Positions 1 through 5,671 of a stretch of DNA of 6,549 bases are shown piece after piece. Every line of letters starts with the position of its first letter. Position 1 is the first letter of the stretch. The DNA lies in contig CAKMMH010000105.1 in the NCBI GenBank assembly GCA_927798255.1, positions 1-6,549 of the forward strand, in the 5' to 3' direction. The notes beneath the pieces were generated by a model. The model saw nothing but the letters and a program-made list of their open reading frames with translations. It was not told where the DNA came from and did no database searches. The stretch is from an uncultured bacterium. Its GTDB lineage: Bacteria > Bdellovibrionota_C > UBA2361 > CAKMMH01. Position numbers and translations under genes: made by a program.

Positions 1-338
1 ATTTTTGTTACATACTCATTGTTGATAAGTTTGAACTCCAAGTATGTAACCCGAACAGAATCAATAAATTCCTGTTCTCTCACAACGCCTTTGTATTGAT
101 ACTTCGACAAAGGATCTTGGTTATCGTTGTCGTTAGTAGCCTCATCCCTCGAAAGGACTCGAACCTCAAGTCTATCAGCTCTTGCGCAATGTTTATCTTG
201 AAGTTGAGAGTTGATCTTTTTGTTGTTAGCTGACCGATTCTCTTCAAAAGAATCGTCGGCACTGGCTTGCGTAGCCAAAAACACTGAAGCCAAAAGTACT
301 GAAAGGAGAAGTAAAACGCACGAAAAACACTTTTTCAT
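1..338 (-). CDS. Secreted protein of unknown function, N-terminal 112 residues (runs off window)
   Basis: Reading leftward from the ATG at 336-338, there are 112 codons without a stop before the window edge, so the C-terminus is missing. The protein starts MKKCFSC, followed by a hydrophobic stretch (about residues 8-22) and a TQASA/DD site that fits signal peptidase I cleavage after residue 27. It is therefore probably exported. The mature part is polar and charged (EENRSANNKK near 32-41, NDNDNQD near 69-75) and shows no domain I recognise. A good SD sequence (GAGGGA, minus strand, 347-352) sits 8 bases upstream and fixes the start. GC is about 39%, clearly above the 20-30% of most of the window, and codons such as CTC, CGG and TCG are frequent, which hints at a different origin. 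The signal peptide, SD and open frame make a real gene likely; its function is unknown. Confidence 0.7.
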   Translation of the reverse strand, partial: MKKCFSCVLLLLSVLLASVFLATQASADDSFEENRSANNKKINSQLQDKHCARADRLEVRVLSRDEATNDNDNQDPLSKYQYKGVVREQEFIDSVRVTYLEFKLINNEYVTK

Positions 339-638
339 GATAAATTTCCCTCATTTTGTGACTTTATTGATTGTAAAATGAGCAAAAAACAAAATAAAAC
401 CTAAAGGGTTACACTTTCTCTTCTACTCAAAAACATTCGTTAATATTTACAGAATATTAGATTATAGTCAATAGAGTATTGTTATATTGATAACTATTTG
501 ATTTTACAGTGACTATATTTTAGAGCATTTGATTATAACACAATGAATAGAATTTAAGTCTATGCAATTTGTTATATAAATGACCAATAAACTATAAATA
601 ATCTCTTTGTAAAAGTAGATACTCTTTTTAAAACTTTA
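339..638. other. AT-rich intergenic region without a recognisable gene
   Basis: These 300 bases separate the 5' end of the secreted-protein gene from the 3' end of the membrane-protein gene, both on the minus strand. Apart from the candidate promoter and SD at the left end, I see only very AT-rich DNA with short loose repeats (variants of atttgatt near 496-534). There is no convincing ORF and no strong terminator. A weak imperfect hairpin just downstream of the membrane gene (about 610-632, agta/tact core) is too poor to call. Confidence 0.5.
370..398 (-). promoter_or_regulatory. Possible promoter of the secreted-protein gene
   Basis: On the minus strand a TACAAT -10 box (370-375) is preceded, after 17 bases, by TTTATT (393-398), a poor -35 match. 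Transcription would begin near 363, giving a leader of about 25 bases that carries the SD at 347-352. The -10 box and position are reasonable, but the weak -35 in AT-rich DNA leaves this tentative. Confidence 0.3.
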
Positions 639-1394
639 TTACTTAATATTGGTAATGGAAGATTTAAAATAATGATACATATTTAAAAATGCGCCAATAA
701 AAAAAACTTCAGCAAATGATTTAGCTGTTTCTTCTACAATATCTAATCCTTTTAAAACTTTTGGCAAAGAGTCTGCGTTAAAATGTGTGCTTAAGGGGCC
801 TGTCATGCCACCAGATAAGTCACATATTGTAGAAATTATTGTCATTAAAATTGCAAATCCAAAAAACACATAACTTTTTTTTAATTTAATTGATTCGCTA
901 AAATATTTTATTAATATTGAAAGCATTATTATCCCGTATATAACTATAATGACATCATCAATTTTATCTGCAGGGCCGTGCTTATCGAATCCAAAAATTT
1001 TACAAATTGTATGGTCAATTTCTTCATGAAATCTTAATAAATCATCAAATGCAAGATAAATGAAACCTATACCTAAATATTTCCACATTTTAATATTTTT
1101 ATTTTGATTATCTGAAATTTTTTTAAATTTAAAAATTTCAAGTGAAATAAATCCTACGAGTAATAAAGAGAAAAATGAAAGCCAGGTAACAGGACGCCCT
1201 TCTTGGAATCCCCAACCAAGTTGTAAATTTAATGGATAGCTTAACGCCATGCAAAGTAAAATTATACCAATTGAAATCAAAGCGACTTTTAAGAAAGATT
1301 TTTTTAATATCGTTTTTGAAATATCTTTATTCCCAAGAAAAATCATAAATAAATATGATTTAAAAACATTTGCAAAGTTTAGAAATTTTTGCAT
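639..1394 (-). CDS. Multi-pass membrane protein of unknown function
   Basis: This 251-residue protein has about six hydrophobic segments: roughly 33-54, 69-88, 105-119, 146-163, 174-191 and 222-241. The N-terminus is basic. Polar residues cluster at helix ends: DDLLRFHEEID (117-127), HGPADKIDD (139-147), GGMTGP (195-200), and LPKVLKGLDIVEE (210-222) at the last helix. An acidic/His patch of this kind recurs in uncharacterised bacterial membrane proteins and could bind metal or form an intramembrane active site, but that is inference. It starts at the ATG at 1392-1394; the upstream SD is weak (a GAG-rich stretch at 1398-1407). GC is low and matches the host-like genes. It stands alone, with a possible promoter at 1450-1478. 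The gene is real; no function is assigned. Confidence 0.85.
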   Translation of the reverse strand: MQKFLNFANVFKSYLFMIFLGNKDISKTILKKSFLKVALISIGIILLCMALSYPLNLQLGWGFQEGRPVTWLSFFSLLLVGFISLEIFKFKKISDNQNKNIKMWKYLGIGFIYLAFDDLLRFHEEIDHTICKIFGFDKHGPADKIDDVIIVIYGIIMLSILIKYFSESIKLKKSYVFFGFAILMTIISTICDLSGGMTGPLSTHFNADSLPKVLKGLDIVEETAKSFAEVFFIGAFLNMYHYFKSSITNIK

Positions 1395-1449
1395 ATGCTC
1401 TGCTCTCTTTTAAAAAATTTGTTATCTTTATTAAAAATTTAAAAAACTA

Positions 1450-1478
1450 TATTTATTTTACTACATTAATAAAATCAA
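1450..1478 (-). promoter_or_regulatory. Possible promoter of the membrane-protein gene
   Basis: On the minus strand, TTGATT (1473-1478) is separated by exactly 17 bases from TAAATA (1450-1455). Transcription would start near 1443, about 50 bases before the ATG at 1394. The -35 is fair and the -10 is poor; AT-rich DNA produces such pairs by chance. Confidence 0.35.
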
Positions 1479-1524
1479 TACGATACACTCTTTTTTAAAA
1501 TTTTTTTGCGTAAGTTTTAAATTT

Positions 1525-1551
1525 TTATAGAATAACGAGTAGATTTTTCAT
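1525..1551 (-). other. 8-codon ORF behind a perfect Shine-Dalgarno (leader peptide or gene remnant)
   Basis: The minus strand reads AAGGAGG (1554-1560), TT, then ATG and the short frame MKNLLVIL followed by TAA. The SD is the best ribosome-binding match in the window, but it is only two bases from the ATG, too close for efficient initiation by usual rules. The peptide looks like the start of a signal peptide. It could be a leader peptide, a remnant of a deleted secreted-protein gene, or chance. It lies upstream of the likely promoter of the membrane-protein gene, which argues against a simple leader role unless transcription starts further up. Confidence 0.25.
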
Positions 1552-1583
1552 AACCTCCTTAAAAAAATTATTTATTTATTTTT

Positions 1584-1623
1584 ACCCCTTTAGTCTGTCA
1601 TGTTGGCTAAAGGGGTTTTTTTA
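1584..1623 (+). terminator. Strong intrinsic terminator, plus strand, with no plus-strand gene before it
   Basis: A perfect 10-bp stem, ACCCCTTTAG (1584-1593) with CTAAAGGGGT (1607-1616), encloses a 13-base loop and is followed by an eight-T run (1616-1623). The T run is on the plus strand; in the other direction the stem is followed by GTAAAAA, so it should stop plus-strand transcription only. Both flanking genes are on the minus strand, leaving it without an obvious client. It may end an unannotated small RNA or an antisense transcript, or be a leftover of a lost gene. Confidence 0.8.
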
Positions 1624-1646
1624 TTTATTATAATGGTGCTAAGTGG

Positions 1647-1665
1647 TCTCTCTCTCTATCTCTCT
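1647..1665. repeat. CT dinucleotide tract
   Basis: A 19-base pyrimidine run of TC repeats is broken only by an A at 1658. It is noncoding, directly downstream of the plus-strand terminator and next to two tight inverted repeats. Such tracts can vary in length by slippage, but no promoter or frame here obviously depends on it. Confidence 0.6.
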
Positions 1666-1697
1666 AGTTTCAACTAGCGTCGCGTGTGCAAGCACAC
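1664..1697. repeat. Two adjacent tight inverted repeats
   Basis: CTAGTT-TC-AACTAG (1664-1677) and GTGTGC-AA-GCACAC (1684-1697) each have perfect 6-bp arms around a 2-base centre and are separated by six bases. The second is GC-rich and followed by TTTATT on the plus strand, so it could act as a weak terminator; either could also be a protein-binding palindrome. They lie between two minus-strand genes. No role is assigned. Confidence 0.5.
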
Positions 1698-1777
1698 TTT
1701 ATTATATTCTTTGCAGGATTTTTGAATTAATCAGCGTTTTCCTAAAATTATTTTGTTGCGAAAAGCTGGGGAAAATA

Positions 1778-1805
1778 GGCCTCCATAGCTTTTGCTTTGG
1801 AGACC
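1778..1805 (-). terminator. Intrinsic terminator of the cysteine-rich protein gene (possibly bidirectional)
   Basis: A hairpin pairs GGCCTCCA-T-AGC with GCT-T-TGGAGACC around a TTTT loop; there is one mismatch in the outer arm and one T/T mismatch. It starts 22 bases after the stop codon of the minus-strand gene ending at 1828. On the minus strand it is followed by TATTTTC, and on the plus strand by TTTTATAA, so it could work both ways. Its placement right behind the stop supports that gene being real. Confidence 0.65.
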
Positions 1806-1827
1806 TTTTATAATAAAGAAATTCTTT

Positions 1828-2181
1828 CTACTTCCTTTCGGTGAATTTCTTTATGGTTTGGTTGATTGATCGTTTATCAATTTGACATCTTTGACGTTTG
1901 CAGATATCGCCGATGCACTGAAGCTCAAGTTGCTTCATGTCGCAATTTTCAATTTGTGAATGAGAAGTTTGCTTTTGAACACTACCAATAATTTGTTGAT
2001 AGAAATGCAAGGCTTGTTTTATACCATTGAGGTCTGGGCAAACTTTGTGTTCGAGAATCATGTTCGCAAACAAGCTCACAAATTGATCGCAATTTGCATA
2101 CTCACCATATTCAGCAAAATCAGATGTCCTGATAAGAGCCTTAATAACGTTTTTGAAGCATTTTTTTTCTTGATTTCTCAT
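1828..2181 (-). CDS. Small cysteine-rich protein of unknown function
   Basis: The product has 117 residues, starts MRNQEKKCFKNV and ends KKFTERK. It is soluble-looking, has no signal peptide or membrane segment, and is basic at both ends. It has seven cysteines (8, 31, 48, 80, 89, 94, 99); the last three are evenly spaced (C-x4-C-x4-C, 89-99), with a basic tail after them. A metal site or disulfides are possible, but no known finger is matched. Support for the frame: a near-consensus promoter on this strand (2272-2300), an AGGA element just before the ATG (only 2 bases away, closer than ideal) and a hairpin terminator 22 bases after the stop. A 78-codon frame on the other strand (1960-2196) overlaps but lacks such signals. 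GC is about 36%, above the neighbours, suggesting separate origin. I do not recognise the family. Confidence 0.65.
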   Translation of the reverse strand: MRNQEKKCFKNVIKALIRTSDFAEYGEYANCDQFVSLFANMILEHKVCPDLNGIKQALHFYQQIIGSVQKQTSHSQIENCDMKQLELQCIGDICKRQRCQIDKRSINQTIKKFTERK

Positions 2182-2271
2182 TTTCCTGCTTTCTAGGTTA
2201 CTAGTTTGGGGAAATATGACAAAAAACTCTTAAAAAGTAATAAAACCTTAGAGCTCCTAAACGATTAGCGA

Positions 2272-2300
2272 ATTTTAACTTAGTAAATTTACCAAGTCAA
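2272..2300 (-). promoter_or_regulatory. Near-consensus promoter of the cysteine-rich protein gene
   Basis: On the minus strand, TTGACT (2295-2300) and TAAAAT (2272-2277) are exactly 17 bases apart. Each box differs from the sigma-70 consensus at one position. Transcription would start near 2265, leaving a leader of roughly 84 bases before the ATG at 2181. This is the best promoter match in the window. Confidence 0.65.
2279..2296. promoter_or_regulatory. Inverted repeat in the promoter spacer, operator candidate
   Basis: CTTAGTAAATTTACCAAG is an 18-base palindrome with a single mismatched pair around a perfect GTAAATTTAC core. It fills the spacer between the -35 and -10 boxes of the minus-strand promoter and slightly overlaps the -35. 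A dimeric repressor bound there would block RNA polymerase. No regulator gene lies in the window, and the cysteine-rich protein itself has no recognisable DNA-binding domain. Confidence 0.5.
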
Positions 2301-2471
2301 TGTAATAAACTGTAAAAAAGGGTATTTTATAGTAATCATTATTAACTAACTATTGTTATTAAAAAATTATTTTTATAAGTTTAACTTTATATTTTTTACT
2401 GGCTCAAGTATTATACTTTTGATTCCGAAATATAAGTTAGTGGGTTATCTATCATTTAAAAAGAAATTACT

Positions 2472-3014
2472 ATGGCTGGGTTTACGAGACAAATAAGAGG
2501 TTTTGGACAAAGTACATCAAATACTACTAATAGCACAAATACATCATCTGACAATTACTCGTATTATATACGAAATGAAGATCAAGAGTCCTACCAACAT
2601 AAAAATGCTTCATGGGATCCAGGTCGTTCTTTTTCAAATCAGTATAATGATACTATGAAAAAAAGCACTATAAATGATAATAATCCTTTCTCAAAAAATG
2701 CAGACGCTATGGATGCCCCTGGAGTTGGTATGTATAAAGATGGCGGCTTTAATATGCAAGCTGGGAATGCAGAGAATATGCATACTAATAGACATAACTC
2801 ATATAATGGAAGTGTGGAGGATTTTTTAGTTAAGAGGGAAGCCTCAAATTATGCTTTGTCTGATTCTTTTGTAAACAAGTATTCTTTTGGTTTAATAAAA
2901 ATAATTTTAATTGTTGTAGCTATAATGGCATCAGTAATATTGGCAGTTTCTAGTGAAGGTGGTAGCAAAACAAATCATAAAAATAAATTTTATTATAACG
3001 AAAGTGACTTCTAA
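2472..3014 (+). CDS. Asn/Ser-rich protein with one C-terminal membrane helix, function unknown
   Basis: The protein has 180 residues. The N-terminus MAGFTRQIRGFGQS is basic. Residues 14-115 are low-complexity, polar, and rich in Asn, Ser, Thr, Tyr and Met (for example TSNTTNSTNTSSDNY at 15-29, GVGMYKDGGFNMQAGNAENM near 84-103), and look disordered. One strong hydrophobic helix spans about 139-160 (YSFGLIKIILIVVAIMASVI), followed by a short polar tail ending NESDF. There is no N-terminal signal peptide, so a tail-anchored layout with the disordered part in the cytoplasm is likely. The start ATG at 2472 has only a weak A-rich SD (AAAGAAA). Its composition is host-like. It sits about 200 bases before lysC with a likely separate promoter between them, so it is probably not in that operon. 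No family recognised. Confidence 0.75.
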   Translation: MAGFTRQIRGFGQSTSNTTNSTNTSSDNYSYYIRNEDQESYQHKNASWDPGRSFSNQYNDTMKKSTINDNNPFSKNADAMDAPGVGMYKDGGFNMQAGNAENMHTNRHNSYNGSVEDFLVKREASNYALSDSFVNKYSFGLIKIILIVVAIMASVILAVSSEGGSKTNHKNKFYYNESDF

Positions 3015-3021
3015 TTTCAGG

Positions 3022-3096
3022 TTTCTGGTAGCTGGTAGCAGATTTGCTGATTGCTGTTTTGCTGAATGCTCAAACGCCGATTTGTAGATTGCTGAT
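3022..3096. repeat. Degenerate GCTGAT/GATTTG repeats after the Asn-rich gene
   Basis: Short related units follow one another: CTGGTAG twice (3025-3038), then several GCTGA/TTGCTG words. GATTTGCTGATTGCTG (3041-3056) recurs 38 bases later as GATTTGTAGATTGCTG (3079-3094), matching at 14 of 16 positions. The stretch is richer in G and C than the surrounding intergenic DNA and contains no ORF. It looks like a decayed tandem or dispersed repeat; its role is unknown. Confidence 0.5.
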
Positions 3097-3150
3097 ATTC
3101 AATATTAGATTTTTAAAAAGTATCTAGTTATTAGAACATAAAAAATGGGT

Positions 3151-3179
3151 TTGAGTTTTTAATAAAACTCGATTATCAT
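3151..3179 (+). promoter_or_regulatory. Probable promoter of the lysC cluster
   Basis: TTGAGT (3151-3156) and TATCAT (3174-3179) are 17 bases apart, with four and five consensus matches respectively. Transcription would start near 3186, about 35 bases before the lysC ATG. A 7-bp inverted repeat (GAGTTTT/AAAACTC, 3153-3170) overlaps the -35 and spacer; it could be an operator or chance. The leader is too short for a lysine riboswitch, and none is visible upstream. Confidence 0.45.
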
Positions 3180-3220
3180 CTTCATAAGTACATTTTTATT
3201 TTTAAGGTTTGAAAATTTCC

Positions 3221-4558
3221 ATGATAGTAATGAAATTTGGTGGATCATCTATTGCTGATGCTGACAGAATTTTTGAAGTCAAAAAAATTGTAGAAAAGTT
3301 TTTAGATAAGAAACCAGTCATTGTTTTTTCTGCTTGTTTCCAGATTACAAATTGGCTTATTGAAGCTGGCGAGAATGCGCTTAATGGCAAAGTAAACGCA
3401 AATAAAATAATCGATTTCCATTACAAATTAGCAAAAAGTTTAGGATTAGATGATTATAAAATAGAACCTCTTTTAGATGAGCTTGAAGATTTATTAAGGG
3501 GAATTTTTCTTTTTAAAGAATTTTCAAACAGAATTAAAGACAAACTTATGTCTTATGGTGAAAGATTATCTGTTAGAATAATTTCAGATTTTTTTAATTT
3601 ACAAGGTATCAAATCGAGGGAATTTGATGCATGGGATGTAGGATTTGTGACAGACTCTACATTTGGAAATGCTTTGATTGAAAGTCAAACATACGCAAAT
3701 ATCAATGACATTTTAGGTGGATTAAGAGAAGATTATGAGTACACACCAATTGTTACAGGTTTTATTGCAAAAGATAAAAATGGCATAATTACGACACTTG
3801 GAAGAAGTGGAAGTGATTTAACGGCTTCTGTCCTTGGCGCAGGACTTTTAGCTGATGAGGTTCAAGTTTGGAAAGATGTAGATGGAGTGTTGACTGCAGA
3901 TCCAAGGATTGTTGAAAATCCAAAAGTTATAGAAACACTTTCTTTTAATGAAGCATCAGAAATGGCGTATTTTGGTGCAAAAGTTTTACATCCCGCATCA
4001 ATTGTTCCTGCAATGCAAAGAAATATTCCAGTAAGAGTAAAAAATTCTTATGATATAAACGCAAAAGGAAGTATGATACTAAGTGATGATTATATAAGTG
4101 AAAATAATTTAAGTAAAAATGGTTTAAAAGCAATAACATCAAAAAGAAAAATAATTTTAATTGATATAGAATCTACTAGAATGCTAGGTCAAGCAGGATT
4201 TTTATCAAAAGTTTTTAATGTATTTGAAGAAGAAAAAATTTCTGTTGATATGATAGCAAGTAGTGAAATCTCAATTTCTTTAACTATTGATAATAGATAT
4301 AATGTGCAAGGAATTATTGATAAGCTTTCAAAAATTGCAAAAGTTCATATAAGTTACAATAAATCAATAGTTAGTTTGATTTCAGATGTTAAAAAATCAA
4401 CTTCAATTTTTAGTAAAGTTTTTGCCATTTTAAATAATGAATCATATAATGTTCAAATGATATCTCATGGTGCTTCAAAGGTTAATATTAGTTTTATATT
4501 AGAAGACAGTGAAGTTGAAGATTGTATAAGATTGCTTCATAAAGAATTTTTTGATTAG
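3221..4558 (+). CDS. lysC: Aspartokinase, class III (lysine-sensitive type)
   Basis: The enzyme phosphorylates L-aspartate to aspartyl-4-phosphate with ATP, the first step towards lysine, diaminopimelate, threonine and methionine, in the cytoplasm. Numbered from the ATG at 3221 (445 residues): KFGGSS (5-10), SYGERLS (111-117), TTLGRSGSD (191-199), VDGVLTADPR (220-229) and FGAKVLHP (251-258) mark the kinase domain. Two ACT domains follow (about 311-376 and 381-441). VDMIASSEISISLTID in the first closely resembles the lysine-binding ACT of E. coli LysC, so feedback by lysine is likely. The length is normal for a monofunctional enzyme. An in-frame TTG at 3209 is only one base from TTAAGG and an ATG at 3230 is too far; 3221 is preferred, although its SD spacing (13 bases) is long. 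Oddity: the usual SAMG after the first strand reads SACF. It is the first gene of a tight three-gene cluster. Confidence 0.95.
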   Translation: MIVMKFGGSSIADADRIFEVKKIVEKFLDKKPVIVFSACFQITNWLIEAGENALNGKVNANKIIDFHYKLAKSLGLDDYKIEPLLDELEDLLRGIFLFKEFSNRIKDKLMSYGERLSVRIISDFFNLQGIKSREFDAWDVGFVTDSTFGNALIESQTYANINDILGGLREDYEYTPIVTGFIAKDKNGIITTLGRSGSDLTASVLGAGLLADEVQVWKDVDGVLTADPRIVENPKVIETLSFNEASEMAYFGAKVLHPASIVPAMQRNIPVRVKNSYDINAKGSMILSDDYISENNLSKNGLKAITSKRKIILIDIESTRMLGQAGFLSKVFNVFEEEKISVDMIASSEISISLTIDNRYNVQGIIDKLSKIAKVHISYNKSIVSLISDVKKSTSIFSKVFAILNNESYNVQMISHGASKVNISFILEDSEVEDCIRLLHKEFFD

Positions 4559-4574
4559 TAAAAGGAAGTTAAAT

Positions 4575-5654
4575 ATGAATACATCAAAAGTTTGGAAAAT
4601 TAATTTATCAAAAAATGCTGATATTAACGAATTAAAAGAAAAGACAACAAAAATTTTAGAAGCTTCAAATTTATTAAAAATTATTTCAAAAAATAAATTA
4701 GTAGGTGTTAAACAACACTTCGGTGAAAAAGGAAATGAGGGGTATATAAAGCCAGAGGTTACAAAAGTTGTATTAAATAAGATAAAAGAAAGACTTGGAA
4801 AGCCACTCTTAATTGAAACTAATACTTTATATCACGGGGAAAGGTCTAATACATATAATCATTTAAAAATAGCTTACGAGCATGGGTTTAATTATGAAAA
4901 TGTCGGAGCTCCTATCGTTATAATGGATGGATTAAATGGACAGATACAAAGAGGTGTAGAAATTAATGGAAAACATTTTAAAGAAGTTTATGTAGCATCT
5001 GATATTCCTTTTTTTGATTCGATGGTTGTTCTTTCTCATGTAAAAGGACATATTATGGCAGGAATCGGAGGAGCTATAAAAAATATGGCAATGGGACTTG
5101 CAAGCCGCGCTGGAAAACTTGCGCAGCATGCGGATTTTAAACCTAGTTTAAATAAGAAAAAATGTGTAGGATGCGGGATGTGTTCACGATTTTGCGAGCA
5201 TCATGCAATAGAAGTTAAAGATAAAGAGTGGCATTTTGATGCTAAAAAGTGTGCAGGATGTGGGGAATGTTACACGGCGTGCCCAAAAGAAGCAATTTCA
5301 TTTAACTGGGCGGGGTCTGATGATGTGTTTCAAGAAAAACTTGCAGAGTATGCTTTTGGTGCGATAAAAGAGCATAGAGAAAATAAAAAAACAGCTTTTA
5401 TAAATTATATATATCATATAACTGCAAAGTGTGATTGTGACGGAAGTGATAACCCTGTGCTTTTTCCTGATGTTGCAATCCTTGCAAGCGATGATCCAGT
5501 GGCTATTGATAAAGCAAGTTATGATTTAACAAAAGAAATATTTAATAAAGATATATTTAAAGAATTTTGGCCATATACGAATCATTTAAGGCAGCTTGAG
5601 CATGCATGTGAACTTGGTTTAGGAAACTTAGAGTATAAGATAGAAGAAATTTAA
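4575..5654 (+). CDS. DUF362 protein with two 4Fe-4S ferredoxin motifs
   Basis: This 359-residue protein belongs to the DUF362 family, whose biochemical role is not established; redox or metal-cofactor work is usually assumed. The DUF362 part includes GVKQHFGEKGNEGYIKPE (44-61), ETNTLYHGERSNT (81-93) and SHVKGHIMAGIGGAIKN (154-170), then MGLASRAGKLAQH (173-185). Two ferredoxin motifs follow: cysteines 197, 200, 203, 207 and 226, 229, 232, 236. The second ends in the usual CP; the first has CE instead. A CDC pair (286-288) and the terminal DDPVAIDKAS (306-315) complete the family pattern. There is no signal peptide, so it is cytoplasmic. The start is fixed by AGGAAG (4563-4568) six bases before the ATG at 4575; an in-frame TTG at 4551 overlaps the end of lysC and is unlikely. 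The gap after lysC is 16 bases, so cotranscription is likely. Confidence 0.9.
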   Translation: MNTSKVWKINLSKNADINELKEKTTKILEASNLLKIISKNKLVGVKQHFGEKGNEGYIKPEVTKVVLNKIKERLGKPLLIETNTLYHGERSNTYNHLKIAYEHGFNYENVGAPIVIMDGLNGQIQRGVEINGKHFKEVYVASDIPFFDSMVVLSHVKGHIMAGIGGAIKNMAMGLASRAGKLAQHADFKPSLNKKKCVGCGMCSRFCEHHAIEVKDKEWHFDAKKCAGCGECYTACPKEAISFNWAGSDDVFQEKLAEYAFGAIKEHRENKKTAFINYIYHITAKCDCDGSDNPVLFPDVAILASDDPVAIDKASYDLTKEIFNKDIFKEFWPYTNHLRQLEHACELGLGNLEYKIEEI

Positions 5655-5671
5655 TTTTAAAATTTAAGAAG

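Noticed and set aside
80..262. A 60-codon plus-strand frame near the left edge
   Set aside because: It lies opposite the secreted-protein frame, which has a signal peptide and a good SD; the plus frame has neither.
1960..2196. A 78-codon plus-strand frame opposite the cysteine-rich gene
   Set aside because: It has no SD and no promoter, and it lies wholly opposite a minus-strand frame that has promoter, SD and terminator. Judged a shadow frame.
2225..2262. Attenuator-like hairpin in the leader of the cysteine-rich gene (around GAGCTC)
   Set aside because: Only a five-pair stem with a wobble and an interrupted T run; too weak to call a terminator or riboswitch.
3015..3220. Lysine riboswitch or T-box ahead of lysC
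   Set aside because: The stretch holds repeats and a small AT hairpin but none of the long conserved structure of either element, and the likely leader is only about 35 bases.
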